Below the pieces are notes generated by a model, which was given only the letters and a program-made list of their open reading frames with translations, was not told the origin of the DNA and made no database searches. A stretch of 64,000 nt of DNA, taken from positions 1 through 64,000 of the forward strand of contig JBGAJM010000010.1 in assembly GCA_044224925.1 (NCBI GenBank). The letters run 5' to 3'. Of the stretch, positions 1 to 7,485 are shown in pieces (the first letter of the stretch is position 1; every line of letters begins with the position of its first letter). The position numbers and the translations under genes are program-made. Origin of the DNA: Kapaibacterium sp044224925. Lineage in GTDB: Bacteria; Bacteroidota; Ignavibacteria; Kapaibacteriales; Kapaibacteriaceae.

Positions 1-2233
1 GCCAATCACTCCAGTCCACGCCATGCATCATGCTGCAGGCCACATCATACTTCTCCTGCATGGCGGCAATGGCATCGCTGACGTTAATGCTGGGCGTGCC
101 CTGACCGCCGCTTTCGGTATAGGTGGCAAGGGCCTTCTTCAGACTGTCGGCCAAACCGAGATAGTCCACCACGAGTCCACCCGGCTTGTCGCGGAACACA
201 CGATTCACGCGTGCTATGGCCTGCATGAGACCATGCCCCTGCATGGGCTTGTCGATGTACATCGTGCTCAAACATGGCGCATCGAAGCCGGTGAGCCACA
301 TGTCGCGCACGATCACGATGCGGAAGGGATTACGCGGGTCTTTGAATTCGGCGGCGAGTTCACGACGGAGCTGTTTGTTGCGAATGTGCTGCTGCCATTC
401 GGGGCCGTCGGCCGCACTGCCGGTCATGACGACCTTGACAGCGTCCTTCCATGCCGGACGAAGTGCCACGATCTCGTCGTAGAGCGCCACACAGATGCGT
501 CTGCTCATACACACGACCATGGCCTTGCCGTCGATGCTCTCACTGCGATCTTCAAAGTGCTCCACAAGATCGCGCGCGATCACACGAAGTCGGTCGGCAT
601 CGCCCACCATGGCTTCGAGTGCGGCCCACTTGGATTTGAGGCGTTCCTTATGATCGACCTCTTCTCCTTCCGTCAACTCTTCGAACTCATCATCAAACAC
701 CGGCATGAGTTGTTCGTTCAGCTTGAGCTTGGCAACGCGACTCTCGTAGTAGATCGGCACCGTTGCCTGATCATGCACGGCGCGCTGGATATCGTAGATG
801 CTGATGTAGTTGCCGAAGATGGCGCGCGTGTTCGCATCGGTGGTCTCGATGGGTGTACCTGTGAAGCCGATGAACGAGGCGTTCGGCAAGGCATCGCGCA
901 GGTTGCGTGCGAGGCCATCGATCAGGTCGTACTGACTGCGATGGGCCTCGTCAGCCACAACGACGATGTTGCTCCGGTCCGACAGTAACGGCATTCGGCC
1001 GCCCTTTTCATCGGCAAGGAACTTCTGGATCGTCGTGAACACCACACCGCCGCTGGCCACTTTGAGTCGCGTGCGCAGATCGAGCACTGATGCGGCCTGC
1101 ACGGGCGTTTGACCGAGCAGTTCATGACAGCGCTGGAACTGACCGAACAGTTGATCATCGAGATCATTTCTATCGGTAAGTACCACCACCGTCGGATTCC
1201 GCATCTCCGGGTTCTTGGCGATCTGTGCCACATAGAACAGCATCGTAAAGCTCTTCCCCGATCCTTGCGTGTGCCACACAACGCCAATGCGCTTGTCGCC
1301 CTTCTTCCCTTCGGGCATCGAGCCCGTCCAATACGTGCCTTCCGATCCTTCACGTCCTTCCCACATCATCCCACTTGCGCGCACCGTCTCTTGAACGGCA
1401 GCTTGCACGGCGTGATACTGATGATAGCCGGCAATGATCTTGTGCACGCTGGCCGTGTCGGTGTCCTCTTCAAAGGCAATGAAGTTGCGCACTAGATCAA
1501 TGAAGCGCGACGGCTCGAACACACCCTTGATCAACGTCTCCAGTTCCAGCGCCGTTGCCGGCGGTTCGGTGCGACCATCTACTGTGCGCCACACCTTGAA
1601 CCACTCTTTGTTTGCTGTGAGAGATCCGATGCGCGCACTCGTCCCATCGGAGATCACCAGCAGTTCGTTGTAGCGCATCAGCGACGGGATCTCCTGCTTA
1701 TACGTCTGCAGTTGATCGAAGGCCTTCCAGATGGTGGCGCTCTCATCCGTTGCGCTTTTCAGTTCGAGGGTGGCAAGGGGCAAGCCATTTACGAAGACCA
1801 CTACGTCGGGTCGACGATTCTTCCCTGCATCGATCACCGTGAATTGATTCACAGCGAGGAAGTCGTTGGCGGCAATGTTGGTGGCATCGATCAGGTAGAT
1901 CGTCTCTCCCGAGATCGTCCCATCGGCGCGGCGGCTCTCCACCGTTACGCCATCACGCAGCATGGCATGAAAGCGTCGGTTGGACTCCGTCAGCGACGTC
2001 GTCTCTGTCCGCAATACCTTGCGAAGCGCCTCTTCGATCACTTCTTCACGCGCCGTCGGATTACATCGGTGCATGGCCGACCGCAAGCGATCGACCAGCA
2101 CTACATCTTCATGCGATGCGCGCTCGGCATGCGGCATATCCGGTGCAATGTCGGGACCGAAGAGAACTTCGTAACCCAGATCAGTGAACCATTCGAGGGC
2201 GGCGGATTCTATGTGTGATTCGTTAAGGGTCAT
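1..2233 (-). CDS. hsdR: Type I restriction enzyme R subunit, C-terminus beyond window
   Basis: I translated the minus strand directly. An open frame runs from an ATG at 2233 to the left edge (744 codons seen), so the 3' end is missing. The N-terminus has the HsdR nuclease pattern: RRPDVVVF near residue 141 and LELK near 157, which is a PD-(D/E)xK site. The translocase follows: Walker A HTQGSGKSF near 326, the DEAH box VADEAHRSQYD near 426 and the FTGTPIE motif just after. The HsdR subunit uses ATP to pull DNA and cleaves away from the recognition site, in complex with HsdM and HsdS. Those partners lie at 9.2-12.0 kb on the same strand, with other defence genes in between. The family assignment is very secure. 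Whether it is co-transcribed with hsdMS is inferred from the unbroken run of same-strand genes. Confidence 0.96.
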   Translation of the reverse strand, partial: MTLNESHIESAALEWFTDLGYEVLFGPDIAPDMPHAERASHEDVVLVDRLRSAMHRCNPTAREEVIEEALRKVLRTETTSLTESNRRFHAMLRDGVTVESRRADGTISGETIYLIDATNIAANDFLAVNQFTVIDAGKNRRPDVVVFVNGLPLATLELKSATDESATIWKAFDQLQTYKQEIPSLMRYNELLVISDGTSARIGSLTANKEWFKVWRTVDGRTEPPATALELETLIKGVFEPSRFIDLVRNFIAFEEDTDTASVHKIIAGYHQYHAVQAAVQETVRASGMMWEGREGSEGTYWTGSMPEGKKGDKRIGVVWHTQGSGKSFTMLFYVAQIAKNPEMRNPTVVVLTDRNDLDDQLFGQFQRCHELLGQTPVQAASVLDLRTRLKVASGGVVFTTIQKFLADEKGGRMPLLSDRSNIVVVADEAHRSQYDLIDGLARNLRDALPNASFIGFTGTPIETTDANTRAIFGNYISIYDIQRAVHDQATVPIYYESRVAKLKLNEQLMPVFDDEFEELTEGEEVDHKERLKSKWAALEAMVGDADRLRVIARDLVEHFEDRSESIDGKAMVVCMSRRICVALYDEIVALRPAWKDAVKVVMTGSAADGPEWQQHIRNKQLRRELAAEFKDPRNPFRIVIVRDMWLTGFDAPCLSTMYIDKPMQGHGLMQAIARVNRVFRDKPGGLVVDYLGLADSLKKALATYTESGGQGTPSINVSDAIAAMQEKYDVACSMMHGVDWSDW

Positions 2234-2239
2234 AATGGA

Positions 2240-2893
2240 TCAAAACTCAGATCGATGTTTCTTGATATACTCGATGAAGAGCGCATTGATGTCATCTGGG
2301 TATGCAAAGAACGCATTGTCTAATGCCTCCCACCTATGCATGTCTTCGATATTGCGAAACGCAATGTTCTCTCTCAGAGTTTGCTCTACGGGTATGCGCT
2401 TGCTAGGGAACAGTTCATTTGCCTGATGAACGATGTGTGCAGCTTTGTGCGCCCCAATCTCATGCAGTGCATCAACGGCTTGATGGGCGTAGCACCCATA
2501 TCCATTGGTGTAGTACTGATTGAATCCACCATTCATGACATCTGCAACAAGCGACGTCACATACACCAACCGTTTCTGCGGCTCAGTAAGTCGGTCCATT
2601 CTTCTTCCATAGGAGCTCAACTCATCGACGAACGTCTCGATCTCCATCATGCTGGCATTCTGATCCTGCGCACGCAATAACGCATCGAGGTTGTCCATCC
2701 TTGAGGCTGTGCTTTTCGATGTTGGTGTGCGCTTTAGCGTTTCGATGATATTGCGAACGAAAGACCCCATGCCCTCACTCCTTGAATGATCCTCTCCACC
2801 GCTGGAATACCGAGACCCCAGCGCGAAATACAAAAACACTATGAGCGATCCGATCACCCCGCTCGCAACAATCCAATTTATGCCGTTTTTCAA
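2240..2893 (-). CDS. Membrane-anchored DUF4375 (DMP19-like) protein
   Basis: The protein has 217 residues. A hydrophobic segment at about residues 7-25 looks like an N-terminal membrane anchor. The central part carries the pattern of the DUF4375/DMP19 family: NGGFNQYYTNGYGCYAHQ followed by AVDALHEIGAHKAAHIV. DMP19 itself is a DNA-mimic protein, but most family members have no known role. The gene ends just upstream of the hsdR start (6 nt apart), and its own start overlaps the end of the GIY-YIG-like ORF by 4 nt, so it sits inside the restriction-modification locus. A membrane anchor is unusual for a DNA mimic. Function is unassigned. Confidence 0.72.
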   Translation of the reverse strand: MKNGINWIVASGVIGSLIVFLYFALGSRYSSGGEDHSRSEGMGSFVRNIIETLKRTPTSKSTASRMDNLDALLRAQDQNASMMEIETFVDELSSYGRRMDRLTEPQKRLVYVTSLVADVMNGGFNQYYTNGYGCYAHQAVDALHEIGAHKAAHIVHQANELFPSKRIPVEQTLRENIAFRNIEDMHRWEALDNAFFAYPDDINALFIEYIKKHRSEF

Positions 2894-3213
2894 AACCAGT
2901 TCTCGTCATATGTGTGCATTACTTCGACACGTCTCCGTCCTGGATCGACTTCAATGTACGTCCCCTTGCTGTCTTCCATTCCTCGCGGCCGTTTGCTGAC
3001 GCTGATGTAGATCTTCTGGATTCCGTTATCCTCTGGCGGTCCGATCAGCACATATGCGCCCGTCCGTTCGAGCTCCTTGCGGGCGCGAGCCTCAGCAAAA
3101 AGCGATCGAGGAAACACAAGTCCGATCCCGCTCCAGTTCGATTTCTCGATCGTGCGGATCCCGCCCGGATCACCGGTGGGTAGGAAGATGCGATTGGAGT
3201 AAGGTTTGGTCAT
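2890..3213 (-). CDS. Short GIY-YIG-like nuclease relative, probably degenerate
   Basis: I placed the start at the ATG at 3213, which gives 107 residues. The frame stays open up to 3333, but that extension would overlap the neighbouring PIN gene. The first half (MTKPYSNRIFLPTGDPGGIR, then IEKSNWSGIGLVFPR and GAYVLIG) resembles the N-terminus of a recurrent GIY-YIG family in which a phrase like GVYVLWGP is followed by YVGEG. Here the second block reads KIYIS, so the conserved glycine is absent. The catalytic arginine/glutamate region that normally follows is replaced by about 35 unrelated residues. It could be a truncated remnant, or a small protein reusing the fold. It overlaps the next gene by 4 nt. 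Confidence 0.55.
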   Translation of the reverse strand: MTKPYSNRIFLPTGDPGGIRTIEKSNWSGIGLVFPRSLFAEARARKELERTGAYVLIGPPEDNGIQKIYISVSKRPRGMEDSKGTYIEVDPGRRRVEVMHTYDENWF

Positions 3214-3257
3214 TGAAATGTATCTGGGTGCAAACGATGAAGGGTAGCAAGGCAGGG

Positions 3258-3737
3258 TTACAAAACAAAACGCGCACGCTCCCTTCGAAGCATCGTGTAT
3301 GGGGTCATAAACTCGATACCTAGTCCTATGCATACGTTAGGGATCTTGATTCTCTTCCGTGAGTCAGCCGCTGCTTCGTGTGTCACCACTATGCATGATT
3401 CACAGAGTGCATGGGCAACGAGAAAGTAGTCAGCGACTTGGAAAAAGGTATGTATAGCAGCAGGCTCGAAGTTCTGTCCGGTTACCCAATTTGCTACATG
3501 GCCCAAGTGCGGCATTGTGCGTGCGTCGGTTTTCCGGTACAGAAGTTCTCCGTGCGTCTTTGACCAATCACAGAGCTCATCAGCACCAACGTTGATCTCG
3601 TCGGCAACCTTGTCGACACTGTATACAAGTCCTTCGCCATTCTTTACGAGTATCCATTCCCAGAAGGCAGGACAGAAGTCGAAACCATAGTGAAGGTTCT
3701 TTGCTTGGATAAAGACGTTGGCATCGAGCAAGTACAT
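3258..3737 (-). CDS. DUF4411 PIN-domain protein, probable toxin
   Basis: The protein has 159 residues. It opens with MYLLDANVFIQAKN and continues with FWEWI, the signature start of the DUF4411 branch of PIN-domain ribonucleases, where the first Asp is a metal ligand. Further acidic positions include VADEI near residue 47, FQVADYFLVAHA near 102 (Asp-103 expected catalytic) and VTHEA near 120. PIN proteins cleave RNA in a metal-dependent way and commonly act as VapC-like toxins. The start codon shares its first base with the stop of the upstream XRE/ImmA gene, so the two are translationally coupled. I infer a toxin with the upstream protein as its control element. Confidence 0.8.
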   Translation of the reverse strand: MYLLDANVFIQAKNLHYGFDFCPAFWEWILVKNGEGLVYSVDKVADEINVGADELCDWSKTHGELLYRKTDARTMPHLGHVANWVTGQNFEPAAIHTFFQVADYFLVAHALCESCIVVTHEAAADSRKRIKIPNVCIGLGIEFMTPYTMLRRERARFVL

Positions 3738-4888
3738 TACAACAGCACTCCCAGTTCACGCGCAGCAGTTTGAAATGTACTCGGCTTTCGAATTCCGAGC
3801 ATTCGGTACGCATCACGAAAGAGTGTCTGTCCTTCCAACGCACTTGAGCATACAGCACGTGCGAACCGCCCACCTACTCTACTTTGAAGAGTCCGATAGA
3901 AATCACCACCTGAACCGCCGGCGTCTATGTCACGCAGGCGCGATATCTCGACACCGTAGGCATCCTGGAATTGCGATCGACTCAAGAGTTGTGCATCGAA
4001 CATACTTCGCAACACAACCAAGGTGCTCACTTTGAACACGCGGGCCAATCGTTGCACCTCTGTTTCAATGTCGGCATCCATTCGGTACTCTTCTATCAAC
4101 ATTGCTCGAGGGACAAGGAACTCCGCAGCGACAGCATTGCACCAGCGCTCGATCACTCCATCAGGGACCGAAGCAAGATCAGAATCCGATACACCGCTCT
4201 CACCGAGCCAGACGTGCGCCAATTCGTGGACAATGGTGAACATCTGTGCCGATGTGCTATCGGCCGCATTGACAAATATGAGTGGAGCATACGGATCGGA
4301 AAGAGCGAAACCGCGGAACTCGTCAACGCGAAGCGTACGCGTGGTGTTATTTTCAACGATGGAGCTCGACATCAACATCACACCGGCCTCCTCCGTAGCT
4401 AATCTCAATGCACGCAAGGCATCCGTCCAGTTTGGGGCGGACCGACGCTTTGCAGCAGTAACGCCAAGAGTGCTACGCATTGAACGAACAACAGCTTCAA
4501 TAGGCGTTGTTAGCGTAACGCTGTTCACGAATTCAAGGGGCGAGTGCCCATGAATACGTGCATAGTCTCGGTACCACTCCTGTCGCTGTTGACAGATATA
4601 GATGGTATCGAGCAGATTCGGGCTTGGCCTACTTCTACCACCATTCGTGACAACTCTGAAGTCCGCAATCGGCAAAACCTCTACGGGCGGTCTGTCGAGG
4701 AAGAGAAAGCCAATGGGCACATGAACAGCTTTGGCAAATTGCTCTAGCTGCCGAAGCGTTGGGAGCTCGGACCCAGATTCCCAATTCATGAGATGCGGAA
4801 ATCGATGCTGCAATGCATGCGCGTCACTCCCCGAGCGTTCTCGCGCCCATTGCAGCATTTCCGGGTGTACTGGTACTCTTGATATCAC
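3737..4888 (-). CDS. XRE-type HTH protein fused to ImmA/IrrE metallopeptidase
   Basis: The protein has 383 residues and uses a GTG start at 4888. The N-terminal 65 residues have the degenerate helix-turn-helix layout found in front of ImmA/IrrE (COG2856) domains, ending PIGFLFLDRPP. The zinc site HELAHVWLGESG lies near residue 221, and the family's second conserved region (CNAVAAEFLVP) follows. Members cleave repressors or antitoxins (ImmA, IrrE), and XRE-COG2856 fusions are common partners of DUF4411 PIN proteins, as here. The gene overlaps the PIN gene by one base. Its start overlaps the stop of a doubtful upstream ORF as GTGA. The protein probably autoregulates the pair. Confidence 0.85.
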   Translation of the reverse strand: MISRVPVHPEMLQWARERSGSDAHALQHRFPHLMNWESGSELPTLRQLEQFAKAVHVPIGFLFLDRPPVEVLPIADFRVVTNGGRSRPSPNLLDTIYICQQRQEWYRDYARIHGHSPLEFVNSVTLTTPIEAVVRSMRSTLGVTAAKRRSAPNWTDALRALRLATEEAGVMLMSSSIVENNTTRTLRVDEFRGFALSDPYAPLIFVNAADSTSAQMFTIVHELAHVWLGESGVSDSDLASVPDGVIERWCNAVAAEFLVPRAMLIEEYRMDADIETEVQRLARVFKVSTLVVLRSMFDAQLLSRSQFQDAYGVEISRLRDIDAGGSGGDFYRTLQSRVGGRFARAVCSSALEGQTLFRDAYRMLGIRKPSTFQTAARELGVLL

Positions 4889-5208
4889 TTTTCAACTACG
4901 TGAGCAAAGCTCTCTTGAGTGTTTGTTGATTGCGAGTTACAATCTTGGACTCGTGTGCGAAAGATACGAGAGTTGTGATTCTCAATCAGCCTGAACTCAC
5001 TTGGTTCACCTACAGAAAGGAGGATGCGTGTTATATATGACCTTGGCCATGCGTCTTTGATAGCTCTAGACCCAATGGATCTGCGCTTCAGCTCTGGTTC
5101 ATACACTCCTTCCCCAACTCCTTCTTTGGTTCTCAGAAGTATCGAACTGGATTTGACCCGCCGGCAAACACATGCCAGTTCGCGTGTGTTGTGCCTACAG
5201 CCTTCCAA
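4885..5208 (-). CDS. Doubtful 107-aa ORF
   Basis: I recognise no family. The only support is position: its TGA stop overlaps the GTG start of the XRE/ImmA gene as GTGA, the kind of coupling seen elsewhere in this locus, and its strand matches. The composition is ordinary, with no signal peptide or membrane segment. It overlaps the 3' end of the equally unknown ORF 5133-5564 in another frame. The two may be parts of one protein split by a frameshift, since the neighbouring gajB is also frameshifted. It could be spurious. Confidence 0.25.
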   Translation of the reverse strand: MEGCRHNTRELACVCRRVKSSSILLRTKEGVGEGVYEPELKRRSIGSRAIKDAWPRSYITRILLSVGEPSEFRLIENHNSRIFRTRVQDCNSQSTNTQESFAHVVEK

Positions 5209-5564
5209 GACCCGACATGAATGATACTTCTACCCTGTACAGTCGATGGAGTAAATCTCACGATCACTCCTTCATACAAATCGCCTCCACCATTGGCATT
5301 ACGAATGTAGACTACGCAGCAGGCTCCTTTGAGTATTGCCTGCCTTCTTAGGCCGATCTTCCAATGCCGTGTGACGTTCATTGATCCGTGCGGTTTCCCA
5401 GGCAACGGACTACGCGTGAAGACCGCTATGCCTGAGCGTCCATTGGCAAGTGTGGCCAGATTTGCCGTTGCCTGTGGTCTCGATGAGAGGCTTCTCGCCA
5501 CTACTGTTTCCTGCAGTGAGTGAAAATGACCATCAAGTGCAAAGACCACTTCTGTCCATAACAT
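5133..5564 (-). CDS. Hypothetical protein, 143 aa
   Basis: I do not recognise the product. The middle part (KGACCVVYIRNANGGGDLYE) reads like a genuine beta-rich domain, whereas the first 30 residues are less convincing, so the true start may be internal, for example the Met-62 of MNVTRHWKIG. It lies between gajB (stop at 5696) and the XRE/ImmA gene on the same strand. A frameshift near 5133-5208 could join it to the 107-aa ORF downstream. The region 4889-5695 holds nothing else I can support. Confidence 0.35.
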   Translation of the reverse strand: MLWTEVVFALDGHFHSLQETVVARSLSSRPQATANLATLANGRSGIAVFTRSPLPGKPHGSMNVTRHWKIGLRRQAILKGACCVVYIRNANGGGDLYEGVIVRFTPSTVQGRSIIHVGSWKAVGTTHANWHVFAGGSNPVRYF

Positions 5565-5695
5565 TGTCCCCGCGTAATCATCATCTAAACGCGAGTATCA
5601 TAGAAGAAAAATATCCTCAACATTGCTCATAGGAATCGAATTCACGGCGCAAGACGATTCGAAGTCGACGACTTCCGCAAAGGACTGGTTGAGGG

Positions 5696-6373
5696 TCATT
5701 GCTGCACGACGGCGATTCCCATCTCCGTCAGGAAACGAGACGGTGCTTTTAAGTATCCAAAGTATCTATCTGAATATGTTATCGTCAGCGCTTCCACCGC
5801 ACGGGTAAATTCAACAAAACAATTCCGGCGTTCCTCTCTCATTTCAAAACTGTCGTCTCCTTTTCTCGTTGCCGCCCAACTTGGAAGCTGATCTTCAACT
5901 AAGCCGATGAGGTAGACACGCTTGAACTCCAAGCCCTTCGAACTATGTATCGTGAGGCAGCGAACCGCGTCCTTCGGCACTGGCGCCTCCTTTGAGCGGA
6001 GATCGAACTCCTGTAGCAGCGAGTGAAGACTTACTTCGCTCTTCCCATACTGCTGAATGACCTCCTGTTGTAGCAGCTTCCAAACTTCTCTTTCCTCCTT
6101 ATACTCGTCAAACACGGTGTCATCGGTAGTGTGGTGAATCTGAAGTGCGTCAAACCACGCAAATGTAGAGTCGATGAATGCCCAGTGGTCAATACGCTCA
6201 AGCAGAGTGCTTTTCGTTTGCTCAAGGAATGCCCGCGAAAGTGCCGAAACCGTTTCTTGGCTGAGCACCGCTTCAAGCCAGCCCCGCAAATAGTCACCGC
6301 TTTGGAATGATGATGCAGCAACTACATCCTCCACCCGGATGTTGCTTCCTTCGAGTGAATATGCTGCGCGCAC
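5696..6373 (-). CDS. gajB: GajB-like UvrD helicase, C-terminal part (frameshifted)
   Basis: This 225-residue frame is the second half of a UvrD/Rep-like helicase. The late motif TIHSSKGLEFKRVYLIGL (motif V) and the motif VI region REERRNCFVEFTRAVEAL are present. Its first residues repeat, in a second frame, the DNA that encodes the last 17 residues of the upstream half. The nominal GTG start is therefore not a real gene start. The natural protein would continue from DSVIAECA of the first half into AYSLEGSNIRVEDV here. Joined, the two frames give about 595 residues, a suitable length for a GajB-type helicase. A one-base indel explains the break. It may be a true mutation or an assembly error. 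Confidence 0.8.
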   Translation of the reverse strand: MRAAYSLEGSNIRVEDVVAASSFQSGDYLRGWLEAVLSQETVSALSRAFLEQTKSTLLERIDHWAFIDSTFAWFDALQIHHTTDDTVFDEYKEEREVWKLLQQEVIQQYGKSEVSLHSLLQEFDLRSKEAPVPKDAVRCLTIHSSKGLEFKRVYLIGLVEDQLPSWAATRKGDDSFEMREERRNCFVEFTRAVEALTITYSDRYFGYLKAPSRFLTEMGIAVVQQ

Positions 6374-7485
6374 TCAGCGATTACGGAGTCCAACAGTTTC
6401 TTGCTCCTACCGAGAACCACTGAATGGATCCTTACCACCAAGGGATTTTGATTAAACTCTGAAACAATACAATCTACCTCATGCCCAAAATCAGCAAATG
6501 GAAACACTCTCAATTGTGAATCGTTTGTTGATACCTTGTGTGCTTTAAGGCGCTCCTTACCCTCAGATCGATCAAGATTATGAATAATCAGATTGTTGGC
6601 TATCTCGATGACAGCAGGCGGGCAGCGATAGTTTTCAGGCAGCTGCACAGTTCTCATCGAGAAGCGCTTCAAAAGGTCCTGAAGTCGTTTGGGGTTAGCG
6701 CCGTTCCATTGGTAAATCAGCTGATCGTCGTCAGCGACGACGAACAAGTTCGGCCTGTCTGTCGAAACGAGTGAGCAGAGGAGCCGGAATTGTGTTTCGT
6801 TGGTATCTTGGAACTCATCAACACACACGTAGCGATAGACGCGTTGAAACTGTTTCGCGATTGCGGGACGCTCTTCCAAAAGTTGAACAGCCAGGCCGAT
6901 GAGCGAAGCAAAATCCAAATGGTTCCCCTTTATGAGTTCAACGCGGTAAGCATTGAACATTTGGGTTAGAAACTCTTTGTGCTGATGTGCGCCTAGCCGC
7001 TCGGCCAGTTCCTTCGGGTTCGAGCACTCAGCAAGCATCTTATCAATGACCGGCAATACGTTGGCAGCTCCTGAGATTGTTTCTGCAACTTCGTCACTGA
7101 GCATTCTCATCGCTTCAGTGGCCACCGCTTCACGGTCCGCTTGCTCGACCAAGATTGTGAAGTCTGGCCTCAGTCCAATGTGGTGTCCATGCTGTCGCAA
7201 AACCTCAGCTGCAAATGAGTGGAAAGTTGTCAGAAGCGCCCTGTCCCTTCCGGTTTTCAACAGCCCCGCAAGACGGGTTCTCATTTCTCCAGCCGCCTTG
7301 TTCGTGAAGGTGACTCCAAGTATTCGAAAGCGCTCCCCAGAGGTGTCGTTCAGAAGGCGCGCGATGCGATAAGTCAGCACGCGGGTCTTTCCTGAGCCAG
7401 GACCAGCAAGTACGAGTAACGGCCCATCGTTCCACTGCACGGCTTCGAGCTGCTTTTCATTAAGCGTTGTGAGGTCGATGCTCAT
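6322..7485 (-). CDS. gajB: Gabija GajB-like UvrD helicase, N-terminal part (frameshifted)
   Basis: The 387-residue frame has the superfamily 1A helicase signature: the Q-motif region LNEKQLEAVQ, Walker A AGPGSGKTRVLTYR near residues 28-41, GVTFTNKAAGEMR (motif Ia), the DEFQDTNETQF box (motif II) and VVADDDQLIYQWNGA (motif III). It loses the frame at about 6370, after LDSVIAECA, and ends in spurious residues. Its ATG overlaps the stop of the OLD-type nuclease gene by 4 nt. That order, an OLD/TOPRIM nuclease followed by a UvrD-like helicase, is the Gabija anti-phage system. In Gabija, GajB forms a complex with GajA and senses DNA ends or nucleotide depletion. With this frameshift the helicase would lack motifs V and VI. 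Confidence 0.87.
   Translation of the reverse strand: MSIDLTTLNEKQLEAVQWNDGPLLVLAGPGSGKTRVLTYRIARLLNDTSGERFRILGVTFTNKAAGEMRTRLAGLLKTGRDRALLTTFHSFAAEVLRQHGHHIGLRPDFTILVEQADREAVATEAMRMLSDEVAETISGAANVLPVIDKMLAECSNPKELAERLGAHQHKEFLTQMFNAYRVELIKGNHLDFASLIGLAVQLLEERPAIAKQFQRVYRYVCVDEFQDTNETQFRLLCSLVSTDRPNLFVVADDDQLIYQWNGANPKRLQDLLKRFSMRTVQLPENYRCPPAVIEIANNLIIHNLDRSEGKERLKAHKVSTNDSQLRVFPFADFGHEVDCIVSEFNQNPLVVRIHSVVLGRSKKLLDSVIAECAQHIHSKEATSGWRM

Noticed and set aside
23..2218. Plus-strand proteins at the left edge, such as a 321-residue frame
   Set aside because: They mirror the hsdR reading frame on the other strand, which has all helicase and nuclease motifs.
4889..5695. A tRNA or other RNA gene in the weakly coding gap
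   Set aside because: I found no cloverleaf arms, CCA end or T-loop sequence on either strand.
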